Positions 1-8,324 of a stretch of 64,000 nt of DNA are shown here, one piece after another. Numbering within the stretch: position 1 is the first letter of the stretch; every line of letters begins with the position of its first letter. The position numbers and the translations under genes are program-made. Below the pieces are notes generated by a model. The model had not been told where the DNA came from. It worked only from the letters and a program-made list of their open reading frames with translations, and made no database searches. The DNA comes from Alcanivorax nanhaiticus (GTDB lineage: Bacteria > Pseudomonadota > Gammaproteobacteria > Pseudomonadales > Alcanivoracaceae): positions 186,001-250,000 of the forward strand of contig NZ_ARXV01000003.1 in the NCBI RefSeq assembly GCF_000756665.1, in the 5' to 3' direction.

Positions 1-1
1 T

Positions 2-1906
2 GATGTCCTGATTGAGCTAGTGGATTACAGCTTCGTTAATCTCGGATACCGCTGCGAAAACAGCAATGTAAATTTCTTTACGTCTGAGAATGAAAAAATA
101 TCATCTGCCACAGGAGGAGGGGAAATAACGGTTCCCCCCTATGCTGCTCTTTGCCCTGCAAATTCTCCGTCTATCGAGTTCTTCATTGGTAGTGCCCTGA
201 ATCAAGGGGACTCTGTAAGTGAAGGGAAATTCTTCTCACTGGGACGTATGAAAATCGCGCAAGGTCAAAGTGCAGCAGCAAGCTACGACATCAGCATTTC
301 CGATATCGTCGAGTCTCCACGGCGTGTCGTGGCCGACTCAAACACCCAAGTGCGAAATGTTGCGGCCTTCCTTCAAGGGCTCGATTCTAATAACGCGACT
401 CCTAATGTTATCGAGATTCCAGATCAGGCTCATGACATTGCCAACGCGATGGAAAAAACTGTCGTTCAAGGATTACAGCAAACGTTTGCCAGCTCTGATT
501 ATCCTGCTTTTTTAATCGCGTGGGACGATTACTTTAATGATGTCCATAATGCAGTACCCAATGGGATTGCGCTGCTTGACCCTGATCCTAATGGCCCTCT
601 GGCTAGCGTGATTAACGCAAAAGGATACTCTTTCGCTGGTAACTACCGATTCGATACTTGCCTGAGTCAGCTGTCCGCCTTCTATTGCGATACAGGTGAC
701 GAGTCTTTTGTGCCTACGGATATGCGTTTGCCGTATTTGAAGAGGATAGTCGAAGGCCAAGAGGTAACCTCCGAGCCTCCACTTGTGTTGCCTAATGGTC
801 GCGTGCTGGGACTGGGAAGAGCCATTCGTCGTGAGCGAGTGAATGACAGCGAGTTTGAAACGCGGGAATCTTTTGTCTCGTTTTCTGAATCTACCCATGT
901 CGATGATGTTTTGTTCTTTGCAAATGCTCAGATTCTTTCCGTTGAGCCGGCCGGCGCTGGACTTGATGTCGATATGGATATCAAGGGGCGCTTCCTCAAT
1001 AAGCGGGTTTATAATAATTATCTCCCTCCTAATGCCCAGGGAGACAATACCGATATTAAATTGGCATACCCTTCTGAAACGCTGCAGTCTCAGGAAGAGG
1101 GGGCTGTTAGTGGTGACATATTGTCGAGTGATCCGGTGGATCTTCCGCTAACGGTAGAAGTGTTAACCGTTCCGCAAGTGTTGCCTGACGAGAGCTTCGT
1201 GACTGAATTGTCACAAAACGGTCCTTTTACAGTCAGGCTAATGCGTGCCTGTCTGCAAGAAGATATTGATGCAATGGGTAGTGCCTGCACATCCATTGAT
1301 AATCGCGAGCAGGAAGCAGGCTCTGGCACGGCTTTCAATTACCCCGCACAAATTATTGATCCCGTTGAGCAGGAAATGCCAAGAGAAGACTACTATCAAA
1401 CTACAGAGTTTTGCCTTGAGGTTTCAGCAGACCTTCCCGGGGGCGACAGCTTTGGCTTGGTTACAGCAGGCCCGATAGGCTCCTGTGATATGTGGGAGGT
1501 AGGGTTTGTTAGCCGGACGATTGAAAGCCCGAGAAGTGCCAACCTCACTATTATGCTTAATCCTGGGGCCGAAAATGTAGCGGATCCAAATGCGTCGAAT
1601 TTTGGCACCTCAATTTTTGGTCGTGTCGATATGGACCTTGCTGGTGACGGTTGCTATCCCCTTTATCGTACCGGTGGGCCCAATGATTCAACCGCCTTTG
1701 ATAATAAAGTGAGAGCTGCCTGGATTGATGATTATCTTCCGTTTATCAAACGGGATGAGTGGATTGAGGCGGAGGGTCCTGATGCAACCTTTGCTGATCT
1801 GGAAGAGGAGAAACAGGCGCTTTTCTTTGCTCTTCAAAGAGGCGCAGTCCAGTTCTTTGCTGGTTTGCCTGGGGATCCCCAATGTGATCCATTGGCGAGT
1901 CCTTAA
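2..1906 (+). CDS. Large exported protein, FilF-like, 5' end outside window
   Basis: The reading frame is open from base 2, so the true start and any signal peptide or lipobox lie to the left of the window; about 634 codons are present. I see no catalytic motif. About ten cysteines are scattered through it (for example RCEN, LCPAN, DTCLS, YCDTG, GCYPL, QCDPL), which suggests disulfides in an exported protein. The segment NVAAFLQGLDSN near residue 115 and the general layout recall FilF, a putative pilus-assembly protein of the Acinetobacter fil cluster; this is from memory and not searched. Fil-like proteins recur at 12.5-18.5 kb, which supports the idea. Base composition is visibly more AT-rich than the prp genes beside it. 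Function unknown. Confidence 0.55.
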   Translation, partial: DVLIELVDYSFVNLGYRCENSNVNFFTSENEKISSATGGGEITVPPYAALCPANSPSIEFFIGSALNQGDSVSEGKFFSLGRMKIAQGQSAAASYDISISDIVESPRRVVADSNTQVRNVAAFLQGLDSNNATPNVIEIPDQAHDIANAMEKTVVQGLQQTFASSDYPAFLIAWDDYFNDVHNAVPNGIALLDPDPNGPLASVINAKGYSFAGNYRFDTCLSQLSAFYCDTGDESFVPTDMRLPYLKRIVEGQEVTSEPPLVLPNGRVLGLGRAIRRERVNDSEFETRESFVSFSESTHVDDVLFFANAQILSVEPAGAGLDVDMDIKGRFLNKRVYNNYLPPNAQGDNTDIKLAYPSETLQSQEEGAVSGDILSSDPVDLPLTVEVLTVPQVLPDESFVTELSQNGPFTVRLMRACLQEDIDAMGSACTSIDNREQEAGSGTAFNYPAQIIDPVEQEMPREDYYQTTEFCLEVSADLPGGDSFGLVTAGPIGSCDMWEVGFVSRTIESPRSANLTIMLNPGAENVADPNASNFGTSIFGRVDMDLAGDGCYPLYRTGGPNDSTAFDNKVRAAWIDDYLPFIKRDEWIEAEGPDATFADLEEEKQALFFALQRGAVQFFAGLPGDPQCDPLASP

Positions 1907-1949
1907 ACTAGGTCGAAATTCCCGCTTGACTTTTTAAAGCGTTGCATTG

Positions 1950-1969
1950 GCGCGACGATGTCGTCGCGC
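1950..1969. terminator. Perfect GC stem-loop after the FilF-like gene
   Basis: A perfect 9-bp inverted repeat (GCGCGACGA / TCGTCGCGC) with almost no spacer lies 44 bases after the stop codon. There is no T-run behind it, so intrinsic termination is only a possibility. Confidence 0.3.
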
Positions 1970-2100
1970 TGCTGCTCCGGAAACAATTCTTTTGTAGAGC
2001 GACAGTGTTTCTCCAGGGGAAATCTTTCTTTTTGAAAAGATCATCCCTCTAGCCAATCTTTTCGCGCGCAAGCACCTTCCCACAAGCCCATAGATCCCCC

Positions 2101-2240
2101 CGTGGGAGCGGCGGCTCGACCGCGATGTGTCCGGGTATGATTGAAGCGCATTATCGTGGTCGAGCGCCCGCTCCCATAGGTGGGAATTTCCTGACGTGCG
2201 TGCGGTTTTCTGTGGGAGCGACGGTTCCGTCGCGATGCGC
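2101..2240. repeat. Family A palindromic repeats, three units
   Basis: Three units related to GTGGGAGCGGCGGTTC occur: 2101-2130 forward, 2155-2180 inverted, 2210-2240 forward. Each is itself a short GC palindrome (GCGGC..ACCGC; GCGACGG..CCGTCGC), as in REP elements. The gap 1907-2473 contains no gene I can support, only this cluster, the stem-loop before it and the prp operators after it. Confidence 0.75.
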
Positions 2241-2387
2241 TGAGCCATGATGGGCAATCGCAGTAGGATCTGTTCCAAGCTCTAGCCAGAGGATGTGGAA
2301 AAATTACAGTCTGCCACAGCCACCACAGGCGGAGGAGGGGGCTGCGGTGAAGGGCCTGTTGCTGTTTTGCTCACTCACAAGCCAATC

Positions 2388-2399
2388 ATTGTCAACAAT
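2388..2399. promoter_or_regulatory. Palindromic operator 1 of the prp operon
   Basis: ATTGTCAACAAT is a perfect palindrome apart from its centre and is repeated exactly at 2451-2462, 63 bases (six helical turns) downstream. It is the type of site bound by GntR/FCD regulators. It lies 75 bases before the regulator start, so autoregulation is the simplest reading. Confidence 0.7.
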
Positions 2400-2404
2400 G
2401 CCCC

Positions 2405-2433
2405 TTGAAACATCCCGTATAGGGGCGTAGAGT
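2405..2433 (+). promoter_or_regulatory. Candidate prp promoter
   Basis: TTGAAA at 2405-2410 and TAGAGT at 2428-2433 are 17 bases apart and lie between the two operators. The match to a sigma-70 promoter is moderate only. Confidence 0.3.
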
Positions 2434-2450
2434 CCTGCCCGGTTGTAGAG

Positions 2451-2462
2451 ATTGTCAACAAT
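2451..2462. promoter_or_regulatory. Palindromic operator 2 of the prp operon
   Basis: This is a second exact copy of ATTGTCAACAAT, ending 11 bases before the regulator ATG. Bound protein here would cover the ribosome-binding area and early transcribed region, so it could block both initiation and clearance. Confidence 0.7.
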
Positions 2463-2473
2463 CGGGCTAACTT

Positions 2474-3187
2474 ATGTCTGCTGCCTCTCCAGACTCTTTA
2501 TCGCAAAACCAGGCACGAACCCTGGCTGATCGGGTATTCGCCCGGTTACAGGACGATATTGTGCGTGGAGAGATTCCTCCCGGCTCCAAGGTTAGTGAAA
2601 CTGAACTTGCTACCCGCTACGGGGTAAGCCGTGGCCCCCTTCGCGAAGCGATTCGTCGCCTGGAATCCCGCAAGCTGCTTGAGCGCGTTGCTCACGTAGG
2701 AACTCGCGTGGCATCCCTCAGTTTCGATGACTTGATCGAAATTTATCACGTCCGTGAAGCCCTCGAGGGCATGGCTGCTCGTTTGGCGGCCGAGTGCATG
2801 ACCAAGGCGGAAGTACGCGGCTTGCTGGATGTGCTCGATCAGCATGAGCAGCAGCAAGACCTGCGAGAGGACACCGCCTATTTCCAGCGCGAAGGCGACT
2901 TGGACTTTCACTACCGCATCATCCAGGGCAGCCACAATGCCACCCTCAGCCAGATGCTGATTGGTGAGCTTTACCATCTGGTACGTATGTATCGCTATCA
3001 GTTCAGTACCGTGGCCAATCGCCCGCAAAAAGCCCTTAACGAACATCGCCGCATTCTCGAGGCCATCGAGTCTCGTGATGGCGAGATGGCGGAGCTCTTG
3101 ATGCGCCGTCATATCAGCAGTGCCCGCAAGAATATCGAAACCCAATACGCCGCCCACAAGGCGGAAAACCTGAAATCGGACCAATAG
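2474..3187 (+). CDS. GntR-family (FCD subfamily) regulator of the prp operon
   Basis: This 237-aa protein has an N-terminal winged helix (residues about 15-80, with SETELATRYGVSRGPLREAI as the recognition region) and a C-terminal all-helical FCD effector domain with the usual His and Asp/Glu ligands (DFHYRIIQGSHN, EHRRILEAIESRD). It starts the prp operon and ends 9 bases before prpB, so it is very likely the repressor of propionate catabolism, with 2-methylcitrate or a related compound as inducer (family inference). Two exact ATTGTCAACAAT palindromes upstream are its probable sites. It replaces the sigma-54-dependent PrpR of enterobacteria. The ATG at 2474 lacks a strong Shine-Dalgarno sequence. 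Confidence 0.9.
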   Translation: MSAASPDSLSQNQARTLADRVFARLQDDIVRGEIPPGSKVSETELATRYGVSRGPLREAIRRLESRKLLERVAHVGTRVASLSFDDLIEIYHVREALEGMAARLAAECMTKAEVRGLLDVLDQHEQQQDLREDTAYFQREGDLDFHYRIIQGSHNATLSQMLIGELYHLVRMYRYQFSTVANRPQKALNEHRRILEAIESRDGEMAELLMRRHISSARKNIETQYAAHKAENLKSDQ

Positions 3188-3196
3188 GAGAACGCC

Positions 3197-4087
3197 ATGT
3201 CAGCAAACCTGACCGCCGGCGCCCGCTTCCGTAAAGCGCTTGCGGAAGAAAAGCCTCTTCAAATCATGGGTACCATCAACGCCTACGCGGCAATGATGGC
3301 CGAGCAGACCGGCTACCGTGCTATCTACCTGTCTGGTGGTGGCGTGGCCAACGCCAGCTACGGCATGCCTGACCTGGGTATGACCAGCATGAATGACGTG
3401 CTGGAAGACGTGCGTCGTATCTCCAGTGCCGTAGAAACCCCGCTGTTGGTGGACATCGATACCGGCTGGGGTGGGGCGTTCAACATCTCCCGCACCGTGA
3501 AGGAAATGATCAAGGCTGGCGCGGGCGCCGTGCACCTGGAAGATCAGGTTGCCCAGAAGCGTTGTGGTCACCGTCCCAACAAGGAAATCGTGACCCAGGC
3601 TGAAATGGTTGACCGTGTGAAGGCCGCTGTTGATGGCAAGACCGACGACGACTTCTTCATCATCGCCCGTACCGATGCGTTCCAGATGGAAGGTCTGGAC
3701 TCTGCGGTAGAACGTGCCAAGGCGTGCATCGAAGCCGGTGCTGACGGCATCTTCGCGGAAGCCGTACACACCCTGGAAGACTACAAGGCGTTCAAGGAAG
3801 GTCTGGGCGATGTACCGCTGCTGGCCAACATCACCGAGTTCGGTGCCACGCCGCTGTTCACCCGTGAAGAGCTGGCTGAAGCCGGTGCAGACATGGTTCT
3901 GTACCCGCTAAGCGCTTTCCGTGCCATGAACAAGGCGGCCCTGCAGGTGTACCAGAGCATCCGCGAAAACGGTCACCAGAAAGACGTGGTGGACATCATG
4001 CAGACACGTATGGAGCTGTACGATTTCCTCAACTACCACGATTACGAGCAGAAACTGGACGCGCTGTTCGCCCAGAACAAGGGCTGA
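3197..4087 (+). CDS. prpB: 2-methylisocitrate lyase
   Basis: The enzyme cleaves 2-methylisocitrate to pyruvate and succinate, the last step of the 2-methylcitrate cycle. The 296-aa length is normal for PrpB. Visible family features are the isocitrate-lyase-superfamily loop [10 protein letters not shown] around residue 122 with the catalytic Cys, the metal-binding acidic segment VDIDTGWGG, and IIARTDAF. An AGGAG sequence six bases before the ATG supports the start. It lies 9 bases after the regulator and belongs to the same transcript. The 210-base gap to prpC is filled with palindromic repeats that could affect message stability. Confidence 0.95.
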   Translation: MSANLTAGARFRKALAEEKPLQIMGTINAYAAMMAEQTGYRAIYLSGGGVANASYGMPDLGMTSMNDVLEDVRRISSAVETPLLVDIDTGWGGAFNISRTVKEMIKAGAGAVHLEDQVAQKRCGHRPNKEIVTQAEMVDRVKAAVDGKTDDDFFIIARTDAFQMEGLDSAVERAKACIEAGADGIFAEAVHTLEDYKAFKEGLGDVPLLANITEFGATPLFTREELAEAGADMVLYPLSAFRAMNKAALQVYQSIRENGHQKDVVDIMQTRMELYDFLNYHDYEQKLDALFAQNKG

Positions 4088-4100
4088 GCAAGCACCTCAT

Positions 4101-4152
4101 TGTGGGAGGCTGCTTGCAGGCGAATCATTCGCTTGCAAGCAAGCTCCCACAA
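4101..4152. repeat. Family A inverted pair between prpB and prpC
   Basis: TGTGGGAGGCTGCTTGCAGG and its partner ending in AGCTCCCACAA form a long imperfect hairpin starting 13 bases after prpB. It may act as a partial terminator or an mRNA stability element. Confidence 0.75.
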
Positions 4153-4174
4153 CAGAGATGAAAGATTCAACATC

Positions 4175-4252
4175 GTAGGGCGGAAATGGGCGTCAGCCCA
4201 TCTCCGCCAGAGAAAGGACGGAGGAGGTCGGTGTTAACGATTTCCGCCCTAC
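4175..4252. repeat. Family B inverted pair
   Basis: GTAGGGCGGAAATGGGCG at 4175 is followed by its reverse partner TTTCCGCCCTAC ending at 4252. The inner TGGGCGTCAGCCCA is itself palindromic. The same unit recurs at 8158, 9522, 10770, 12095, 20487 and in degenerate form at 52416. Confidence 0.75.
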
Positions 4253-4297
4253 GGTGATCAAGACATTGTTGTAAACAGATTAACCAGGAGATGAACA

Positions 4298-5443
4298 ATG
4301 GCAGAAGGCAAAAAACTCGGCGGCGCGGGTCTGCGTGGCCAGGTAGCAGGTAAAACCGCACTGTCCACCGTGGGCGTATCCGGTTCCGGTCTGACCTACC
4401 GTGGTTATGACGTAAAGGATCTCGCTGAAAACTGCGAATTCGAAGAAGTGGCACACCTGATCCTGAAGGGCGCGCTGCCCACTCAGGCAGAACTGGATGC
4501 CTACAAGACCAAGCTGAAAGGTCTGCGTAGTCTGCCCCAGCCGCTGAAAGAAGTGCTCGAGCGCATCCCGGCTGACGCCCACCCCATGGACGTGATCCGT
4601 ACCGGTTGTTCCATGCTGGGTAACCTGGAGCAGGAAGACACCACCGTAATGGGCGCTTTCCCGACCCAGGAAGAAGCCATCGACCGCATGCTGGCCTGCT
4701 TCCCGTCCATCATCTGCTACTGGTACCGTTTCAGCCACGATGGCGTGCGTGTTGAAGAAAACACTGACGACGAGTCCATCGGCGCCCACTTCCTGCACAT
4801 GCTGCGTGGCGAAAAGCCCAACGAGCTGCACGAGCGGGTAATGAACGTGTCTCTGATCCTGTACGCAGAGCACGAGTTCAACGCTTCCACCTTCACCGCT
4901 CGCGTGTGTGCTTCCACTCTGTCCGACATCCACAGCTGCATCACCGGTGCTATCGGCACCCTGCGTGGTCCGCTGCACGGTGGCGCCAACGAAGCTGCCA
5001 TGGACATGATCGAGAAGTTCACTTCTGCCGATCACGCCGAGCAGGAAATGATGGGCATGCTGGAGCGCAAGGAAAAGATCATGGGCTTCGGTCACGCGAT
5101 CTACAGCACTTCCGATCCGCGTAACGCCATCATCAAGGAATGGTCCGAGAAGCTGGCCGCCGACGTGGGCGACACCGTGCTGTACCCGGTTTCCGTACGT
5201 TGTGAAGAAGTCATGTGGCGCGAGAAGAAGCTGTTCTGTAACGCTGATTTCTTCCACGCGTCTGCTTACCACTTCATGGGTATCCCGACCAAGCTGTTCA
5301 CCCCGATTTTCGTGATGAGCCGCCTGACTGGCTGGGCCGGCCACGTGATGGAGCAGCGTGCAGACAACCGCATCATCCGTCCGAGCGCCGAGTACACCGG
5401 TGAAGATCTGCGCAAGGTTAACCCGATCGCAGAACGAGGCTGA
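4298..5443 (+). CDS. prpC: 2-methylcitrate synthase
   Basis: The enzyme condenses propionyl-CoA with oxaloacetate to 2-methylcitrate. The 381-aa protein is a full-length type II-like citrate synthase of the PrpC group. Catalytic histidines are visible in GPLHGGANEAAM (about residue 225) and GFGHAIYSTSDPRN (about 265), and the CoA-site region MGIPTKLFTPIFVMSR follows. CAGGAGATGAACA before the ATG gives a good ribosome-binding site. The position between prpB and acnD separates it from ordinary gltA. Confidence 0.95.
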   Translation: MAEGKKLGGAGLRGQVAGKTALSTVGVSGSGLTYRGYDVKDLAENCEFEEVAHLILKGALPTQAELDAYKTKLKGLRSLPQPLKEVLERIPADAHPMDVIRTGCSMLGNLEQEDTTVMGAFPTQEEAIDRMLACFPSIICYWYRFSHDGVRVEENTDDESIGAHFLHMLRGEKPNELHERVMNVSLILYAEHEFNASTFTARVCASTLSDIHSCITGAIGTLRGPLHGGANEAAMDMIEKFTSADHAEQEMMGMLERKEKIMGFGHAIYSTSDPRNAIIKEWSEKLAADVGDTVLYPVSVRCEEVMWREKKLFCNADFFHASAYHFMGIPTKLFTPIFVMSRLTGWAGHVMEQRADNRIIRPSAEYTGEDLRKVNPIAERG

Positions 5444-5451
5444 TAGCCTTT

Positions 5452-5504
5452 TGTGGGAGCTTGCCTGCAAGCGAAATCTTTCGTCTGCAGGCAGACTCCC
5501 ACAG
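5452..5504. repeat. Family A inverted pair between prpC and acnD
   Basis: TGTGGGAGCTTGCCTGCAAG at 5452 pairs with CTGCAGGCAGACTCCCACAG ending at 5504. It begins 8 bases after the prpC stop and lies in front of the acnD start. Confidence 0.75.
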
Positions 5505-5557
5505 TTTCATCTAATCCCAGGCTCATCCTGAAAGCACATTCAAAAGAGTCCCAGGCT

Positions 5558-8149
5558 ATGAATACTGAATATCGCAAGCAGCTTCCCGGCACCCAGCTGG
5601 ACTACTTCGACACCCGTGCGGCTGTCGACGCCATCCAGCCTGGGGCCTATGACAAACTCCCGTTCACCTCGCGCATCCTGGCTGAGCAGCTGGTGCGTCG
5701 CTGCAACCCGGCGGATCTGACTGATTCCCTGAAGCAGCTGATCGAGCGTCAGCGCACCATGGATTTTCCGTGGTACCCGGCGCGCGTGGTGTGTCACGAC
5801 ATTCTGGGCCAGACCGCACTGGTCGACCTGGCCGGTCTGCGTGACGCCATCGCCGAAGCCGGCGGTGACCCCTCCAAAGTGAACCCGGTAGTTCCGACCC
5901 AGCTGATCGTGGATCACTCCCTGGCGGTAGAGCACCCGGGTTTTGAAAAAGACGCGTTCCAGAAAAACCGTGACGTGGAAGAGCGCCGCAACGCGGACCG
6001 TTTCCACTTCATCAACTGGACCAAGACTGCGTTCGACAACGTGGACGTGATCCCGCCGGGTAACGGCATCATGCACCAGATCAATCTGGAGAAGATGTCT
6101 CCGGTCGTTCAGGTACGTGACGGCGTGGCCTTCCCGGACACCTGTGTGGGCACCGATAGCCACACGCCCATGGTTGACGCCCTGGGCGTGATCTCCGTGG
6201 GGGTAGGTGGTCTTGAAGCCGAGAACGTGATGCTGGGCAATCCATCCATGATGCGTCTGCCCGACATTGTCGGTGTGGAACTGACTGGCAAGCTGAAGCC
6301 GGGCATCACCGGTACCGACTTGGTACTGTCCCTGACCGAGTTCCTGCGTAAGGAGCGCGTGGTTGGCGCCTACCTGGAATTCTACGGTGAAGGCGCCGAC
6401 AGCCTGTCCGTGGGTGACCGTGCCACCATCGCCAACATGACCCCGGAATACGGTGCTACCGCTGGCATGTTCTTCATCGATGGCCAGACCATCGACTACC
6501 TGAAGCTGACCGGCCGTGAAGACGAGCAGGTCGCCCTGGTAGAGAAGTTCGCCAAGGAAACCGGCCTGTGGGCAGACAGCCTGAAAGGTGCCGAATACGA
6601 GCGTGTCCTTCACTTCGATCTGTCCAAGGTAGAGCGTAACCTGGCTGGCCCCTCCAACCCGCACGCACTGCTGCCGGTATCCGAACTGGGTAGCCGTGGC
6701 ATTGCCAAGGAGTGGGAAGAAGAGGAGGGCTTGATGCCCGATGGCGCGGTGATCATTGCGGCTATTACCAGCTGTACCAACACCTCCAACCCGCGCAACA
6801 TCATCGGCGCCGGCCTGCTGGCCCGTAACGCCAACAAGCTGGGTCTGGTGCGCAAGCCGTGGGTGAAGAGCTCCCTGGCACCCGGTTCCAAGACCGTAAA
6901 AATGTACCTGGAAGAATCCGGCCTGCTGCCTGAGCTGCAGCAACTGGGCTTCGACGTGGTGGCCTTCGCCTGTACTACCTGTAACGGTATGTCTGGCGCC
7001 CTGGATCCGGTTATTCAGAAAGAAGTGATCGAGCGTGACCTGTACGCTACCGCCGTACTGTCTGGTAACCGTAACTTCGACGGCCGTATCCACCCCTACG
7101 CCAAGCAGGCGTTCCTGGCGTCTCCGCCGCTGGTCGTGGCCTACGCCATCGCCGGTACCATGCGCTTCGATATCGAAAAAGATGCGCTGGGCAAGGATCA
7201 GGACGGCAACCCGATCTACCTGAAGGACATCTGGCCTTCCGACGAAGAGATCGATGCCATCGTCAAGTCTGCGGTGAAGCCGGAGCAGTTCCGCAAGACC
7301 TACATCCCCATGTTCGAGAAGAAGGGTGACGGTGAGCGCGCAGCCAGCCCGCTGTACGACTGGCGTCCGCAGTCCACCTACATCCGTCGTCCTCCGTACT
7401 GGGAAGGCAACATGGCTGGTCAGCGTGAGATGAAGGGCATGCGCCCGCTGGCGATCCTGCCTGACAACATCACCACCGATCACCTGTCTCCGTCCAACGC
7501 TATCCTGCTGGATAGCGCAGCCGGTGCCTACCTGGACAAGATGGGCCTGCCGCAGGAAGACTTCAATTCCTACGCGACCCACCGTGGTGATCACCTGACG
7601 GCCCAGCGCGCCACTCTCGCGAACCCGAAACTGTTCAACGAGATGTGCCGCGACGAGAACGGTGAAGTGATCCAGGGTTCCCTGGCCCGCGTCGAGCCGG
7701 AAGGCCAGCAGATGCGCATGTGGGAAGCCATCGAGACCTACATGGAGCGCAAGCAGCCGCTGATCATCGTGGCCGGCGCCGACTATGGTCAGGGTTCTTC
7801 CCGTGACTGGGCTGCCAAGGGCGTTGCCCTTGCCGGTGTGGAAGTGATTGCCGCTGAGGGTTTCGAGCGCATTCACCGTACCAACCTGATCGGCATGGGG
7901 GTAATGCCCCTGCAGTTCGAGGAAGGCACCACCCGCAAGACCCTGAAGCTGGACGGTACCGAGATCTACGACGTGGAAGGTGAACTGGCGCCGCGCGGCA
8001 CCATGACCCTGGTGATCACTCGCCAGAACGGTGATGTGGAACGCGTACCGATGCTGTCTCGTCTGGATACCGCGGAAGAAGTCTCCGTGTACACCAACGG
8101 CGGCATCCTGCAGAAATTCGCCAAAGAGTTCATGGCGGAAGCGGGCTAA
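5558..8149 (+). CDS. acnD: 2-methylcitrate dehydratase, Fe/S-dependent
   Basis: This aconitase-type enzyme dehydrates 2-methylcitrate to 2-methylaconitate and works together with PrpF, replacing PrpD. The protein is 863 aa. I chose ATG 5558 because MNTEYRKQLPGTQLDYFDTR matches the usual AcnD N-terminus; the frame is open further upstream but only through repeat DNA. [4Fe-4S] ligands are visible in TSCTNTSNPRN (about residue 404) and CTTCNG (about 471). The C-terminal swivelling domain shows GADYGQGSSRDWAAKG. The nearest alternative family is AcnA, but operon context and N-terminus favour AcnD. Confidence 0.93.
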   Translation: MNTEYRKQLPGTQLDYFDTRAAVDAIQPGAYDKLPFTSRILAEQLVRRCNPADLTDSLKQLIERQRTMDFPWYPARVVCHDILGQTALVDLAGLRDAIAEAGGDPSKVNPVVPTQLIVDHSLAVEHPGFEKDAFQKNRDVEERRNADRFHFINWTKTAFDNVDVIPPGNGIMHQINLEKMSPVVQVRDGVAFPDTCVGTDSHTPMVDALGVISVGVGGLEAENVMLGNPSMMRLPDIVGVELTGKLKPGITGTDLVLSLTEFLRKERVVGAYLEFYGEGADSLSVGDRATIANMTPEYGATAGMFFIDGQTIDYLKLTGREDEQVALVEKFAKETGLWADSLKGAEYERVLHFDLSKVERNLAGPSNPHALLPVSELGSRGIAKEWEEEEGLMPDGAVIIAAITSCTNTSNPRNIIGAGLLARNANKLGLVRKPWVKSSLAPGSKTVKMYLEESGLLPELQQLGFDVVAFACTTCNGMSGALDPVIQKEVIERDLYATAVLSGNRNFDGRIHPYAKQAFLASPPLVVAYAIAGTMRFDIEKDALGKDQDGNPIYLKDIWPSDEEIDAIVKSAVKPEQFRKTYIPMFEKKGDGERAASPLYDWRPQSTYIRRPPYWEGNMAGQREMKGMRPLAILPDNITTDHLSPSNAILLDSAAGAYLDKMGLPQEDFNSYATHRGDHLTAQRATLANPKLFNEMCRDENGEVIQGSLARVEPEGQQMRMWEAIETYMERKQPLIIVAGADYGQGSSRDWAAKGVALAGVEVIAAEGFERIHRTNLIGMGVMPLQFEEGTTRKTLKLDGTEIYDVEGELAPRGTMTLVITRQNGDVERVPMLSRLDTAEEVSVYTNGGILQKFAKEFMAEAG

Positions 8150-8157
8150 GGAAATCC

Positions 8158-8191
8158 GTAGGGCGGAAATGGGCGTCAGCCCATCTCCGCC
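8158..8191. repeat. Family B repeat, single unit
   Basis: GTAGGGCGGAAATGGGCG with the inner TGGGCGTCAGCCCA palindrome starts 8 bases after the acnD stop. Confidence 0.7.
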
Positions 8192-8210
8192 GATCCGGAA
8201 TGACCTTTCA

Positions 8211-8260
8211 GTAGGAGCCTGCCTGCAGGCGATCTTTTATTTGCAGGCAAGTTCCCACAG
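8211..8260. repeat. Family A inverted pair
   Basis: GTAGGAGCCTGCCTGCAGG pairs imperfectly with TTGCAGGCAAGTTCCCACAG. Together with the unit at 8158 it fills the acnD-prpF gap. Confidence 0.7.
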
Positions 8261-8278
8261 AAGCCCTCTAGTAATTCC

Positions 8279-8310
8279 AACCCCGCCGGTACCACCGCCG
8301 GGGTTTTTTT
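8279..8310 (+). terminator. Rho-independent terminator directly before prpF
   Basis: A 10-bp stem (CCCCGCCGGT / ACCGCCGGGG, one C-C mismatch, ACC loop) is followed by seven T. The prpF Shine-Dalgarno sequence AAAGGAG starts at the next base and the prpF ATG is at 8325. There is no room for a promoter between terminator and gene, so prpF must be reached by read-through. Confidence 0.75.
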
Positions 8311-8324
8311 AAAGGAGCAATACC

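Noticed and set aside
1934..2278. Minus-strand frame across the first repeat cluster
   Set aside because: It consists of translated palindromic repeats and has no start signal.
5540..7876. Very long open frame (about 780 codons) on the minus strand inside acnD, and similar ones opposite prpC (4280-5470) and prpF (8268-9257)
   Set aside because: They lie antisense to well-recognised genes, have His/Gln/Val-rich compositions without any family motif, and arise from the biased codon use of highly expressed GC-rich genes.
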